In this document: positions 6,024 through 6,405 of the stretch, piece by piece
How the letters are laid out: the number at the start of each line of letters is the position of its first letter
Numbering within the stretch: position 1 is the stretch's first letter
Source of the DNA: an uncultured Acidimicrobiia bacterium
GTDB taxonomy: Bacteria > Actinomycetota > Acidimicrobiia > IMCC26256 > CALEDW01
Direction: 5' to 3'
Assembly (NCBI GenBank): GCA_937949585.1
Contig: CALEDW010000276.1
Coordinates: forward strand, 1 to 6,405
DNA length: 6,405 nucleotides
Notes under the pieces: model-generated
Databases searched by the model: none
Told to the model about the DNA's origin: nothing
The model's input: the letters and a program-made list of their open reading frames with translations, nothing else
Position numbers and translations under genes: made by a program

Positions 6024-6405
6024 ATGGAGTGGATCGTCACGAGGGGCCGCACGCTCGAGGAGGCCCTGGAGGCAGCGCTCGACGAGCTGGGGATCGATAT
6101 CACGGACGCCGAGTACGAGGTGCTCGAAGAGCCGAGGGGCGGGCTCCTCGGCCGGCTCCGCTCCGGCGAGTACCGGCTCCGGGTGCGGGTGCGACCGGTG
6201 TCGAGGGAGAAGCCGCAGCGCCGCCGGAGCCGTCGTCGTCCAGAGGGCCCGGGCGGCGAGCCCGCCCCCGCAGGGTACGCCGGGGCCGGTGGTTCGACCC
6301 CCGTCGAGGAAGGAGCCGGGACGGCGATGGGCGGGGCGCTGGCAGCGGGCGCCGGGGCCGGTGGCGCCGGGGCCGGTGGCGCCGGGGCCGGTGGCGCCGG
6401 GGCCG
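6024..6405 (+). CDS. jag: Jag/KhpB family RNA-binding protein, N-terminal part (cut by window edge)
   Basis: Jag (KhpB) proteins have an N-terminal Jag-N domain and C-terminal KH and R3H RNA-binding domains, and are usually encoded just after yidC. The first 127 codons are visible. The Jag-N domain is clear at residues 1-57: MEWIVTRGRTLEEALEAALDELG, then YEVLEEPRGGLLGRLRSGEYRLRVRV. A basic linker follows (EKPQRRRSRRRPEG), then a Gly/Ala-rich linker from about residue 80. From residue 109 the linker becomes a perfect GAGAG pentapeptide repeat that runs off the window. The KH and R3H domains would lie outside. The ATG directly follows the yidC TAG with no gap, so translation is probably coupled. 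Whether the frame stays intact beyond the repeat cannot be seen. Confidence 0.88.
   Translation, partial: MEWIVTRGRTLEEALEAALDELGIDITDAEYEVLEEPRGGLLGRLRSGEYRLRVRVRPVSREKPQRRRSRRRPEGPGGEPAPAGYAGAGGSTPVEEGAGTAMGGALAAGAGAGGAGAGGAGAGGAGA
6348..6405 (+). repeat. 15-bp in-frame tandem repeat (minisatellite) in jag
   Basis: The unit GGCGCCGGGGCCGGT is repeated without a mismatch at 6348-6362, 6363-6377 and 6378-6392, and for 13 bases to the window end. Each copy encodes Gly-Ala-Gly-Ala-Gly. Fifteen bases is a whole number of codons, so copy-number change would alter linker length without shifting frame. The true copy number is unknown because the array reaches the edge. Confidence 0.95.

Noticed and set aside
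1..6405. Search for mobile elements, CRISPR arrays, tRNA genes, toxin-antitoxin or defence genes
   Set aside because: No terminal inverted repeats, spaced repeats, tRNA-like folds or accessory genes were seen. Every substantial gene belongs to the conserved origin-region set.

Overview
This window is the chromosomal replication-origin region of a high-GC bacterium, almost certainly an actinobacterium (Actinomycetota). The evidence is the strongly G/C-biased third codon positions, frequent GTG starts, the gene order dciA-like < recF < dnaN < dnaA | rpmH > rnpA > yidD > yidC > jag, and a YidC without the large periplasmic domain of Gram-negative bacteria. No gnd-type gene lies between dnaN and recF, and the RnpA N-terminus reads [10 protein letters not shown]. 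Both fit a deep lineage such as Acidimicrobiia better than Streptomyces, but that placement is inference.

Left arm (minus strand, about 1-3974). dnaA (initiator), dnaN (beta clamp) and recF (gap repair) are followed by the first 40 codons of a probable dciA/DUF721 gene cut by the window edge. Spacing between dnaN, recF and the DUF721-like gene is only 1-2 nt, so they look like one operon. The 200-nt dnaA-dnaN gap holds a cluster of DnaA-box-like nonamers next to a relatively A/T-rich patch and is the likely oriC. One near-consensus box contains the dnaA stop codon.

Divergent control region (about 3975-4372). This holds no convincing protein gene. It has DnaA-box-like repeats over the dnaA start, a good minus-strand promoter candidate for dnaA, a GC-rich palindrome, and a plus-strand promoter candidate for rpmH.

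Right arm (plus strand, 4373-6405). rpmH (ribosomal protein L34), rnpA (RNase P protein), yidD, yidC (membrane insertase) and the start of jag/khpB are packed with overlaps or very short gaps, which suggests one translationally coupled operon linking translation, tRNA processing and membrane-protein insertion.

I see no undescribed system; the gene set is a conserved housekeeping block. The points worth a second look are small. rnpA has no canonical start where the family N-terminus requires one: a CTG overlaps the rpmH stop, and the frame is open through all of rpmH. YidC has a short collagen-like stretch in its basic tail. jag runs into a 15-bp in-frame minisatellite at the window edge. DnaA-box-like sites overlap both ends of dnaA.
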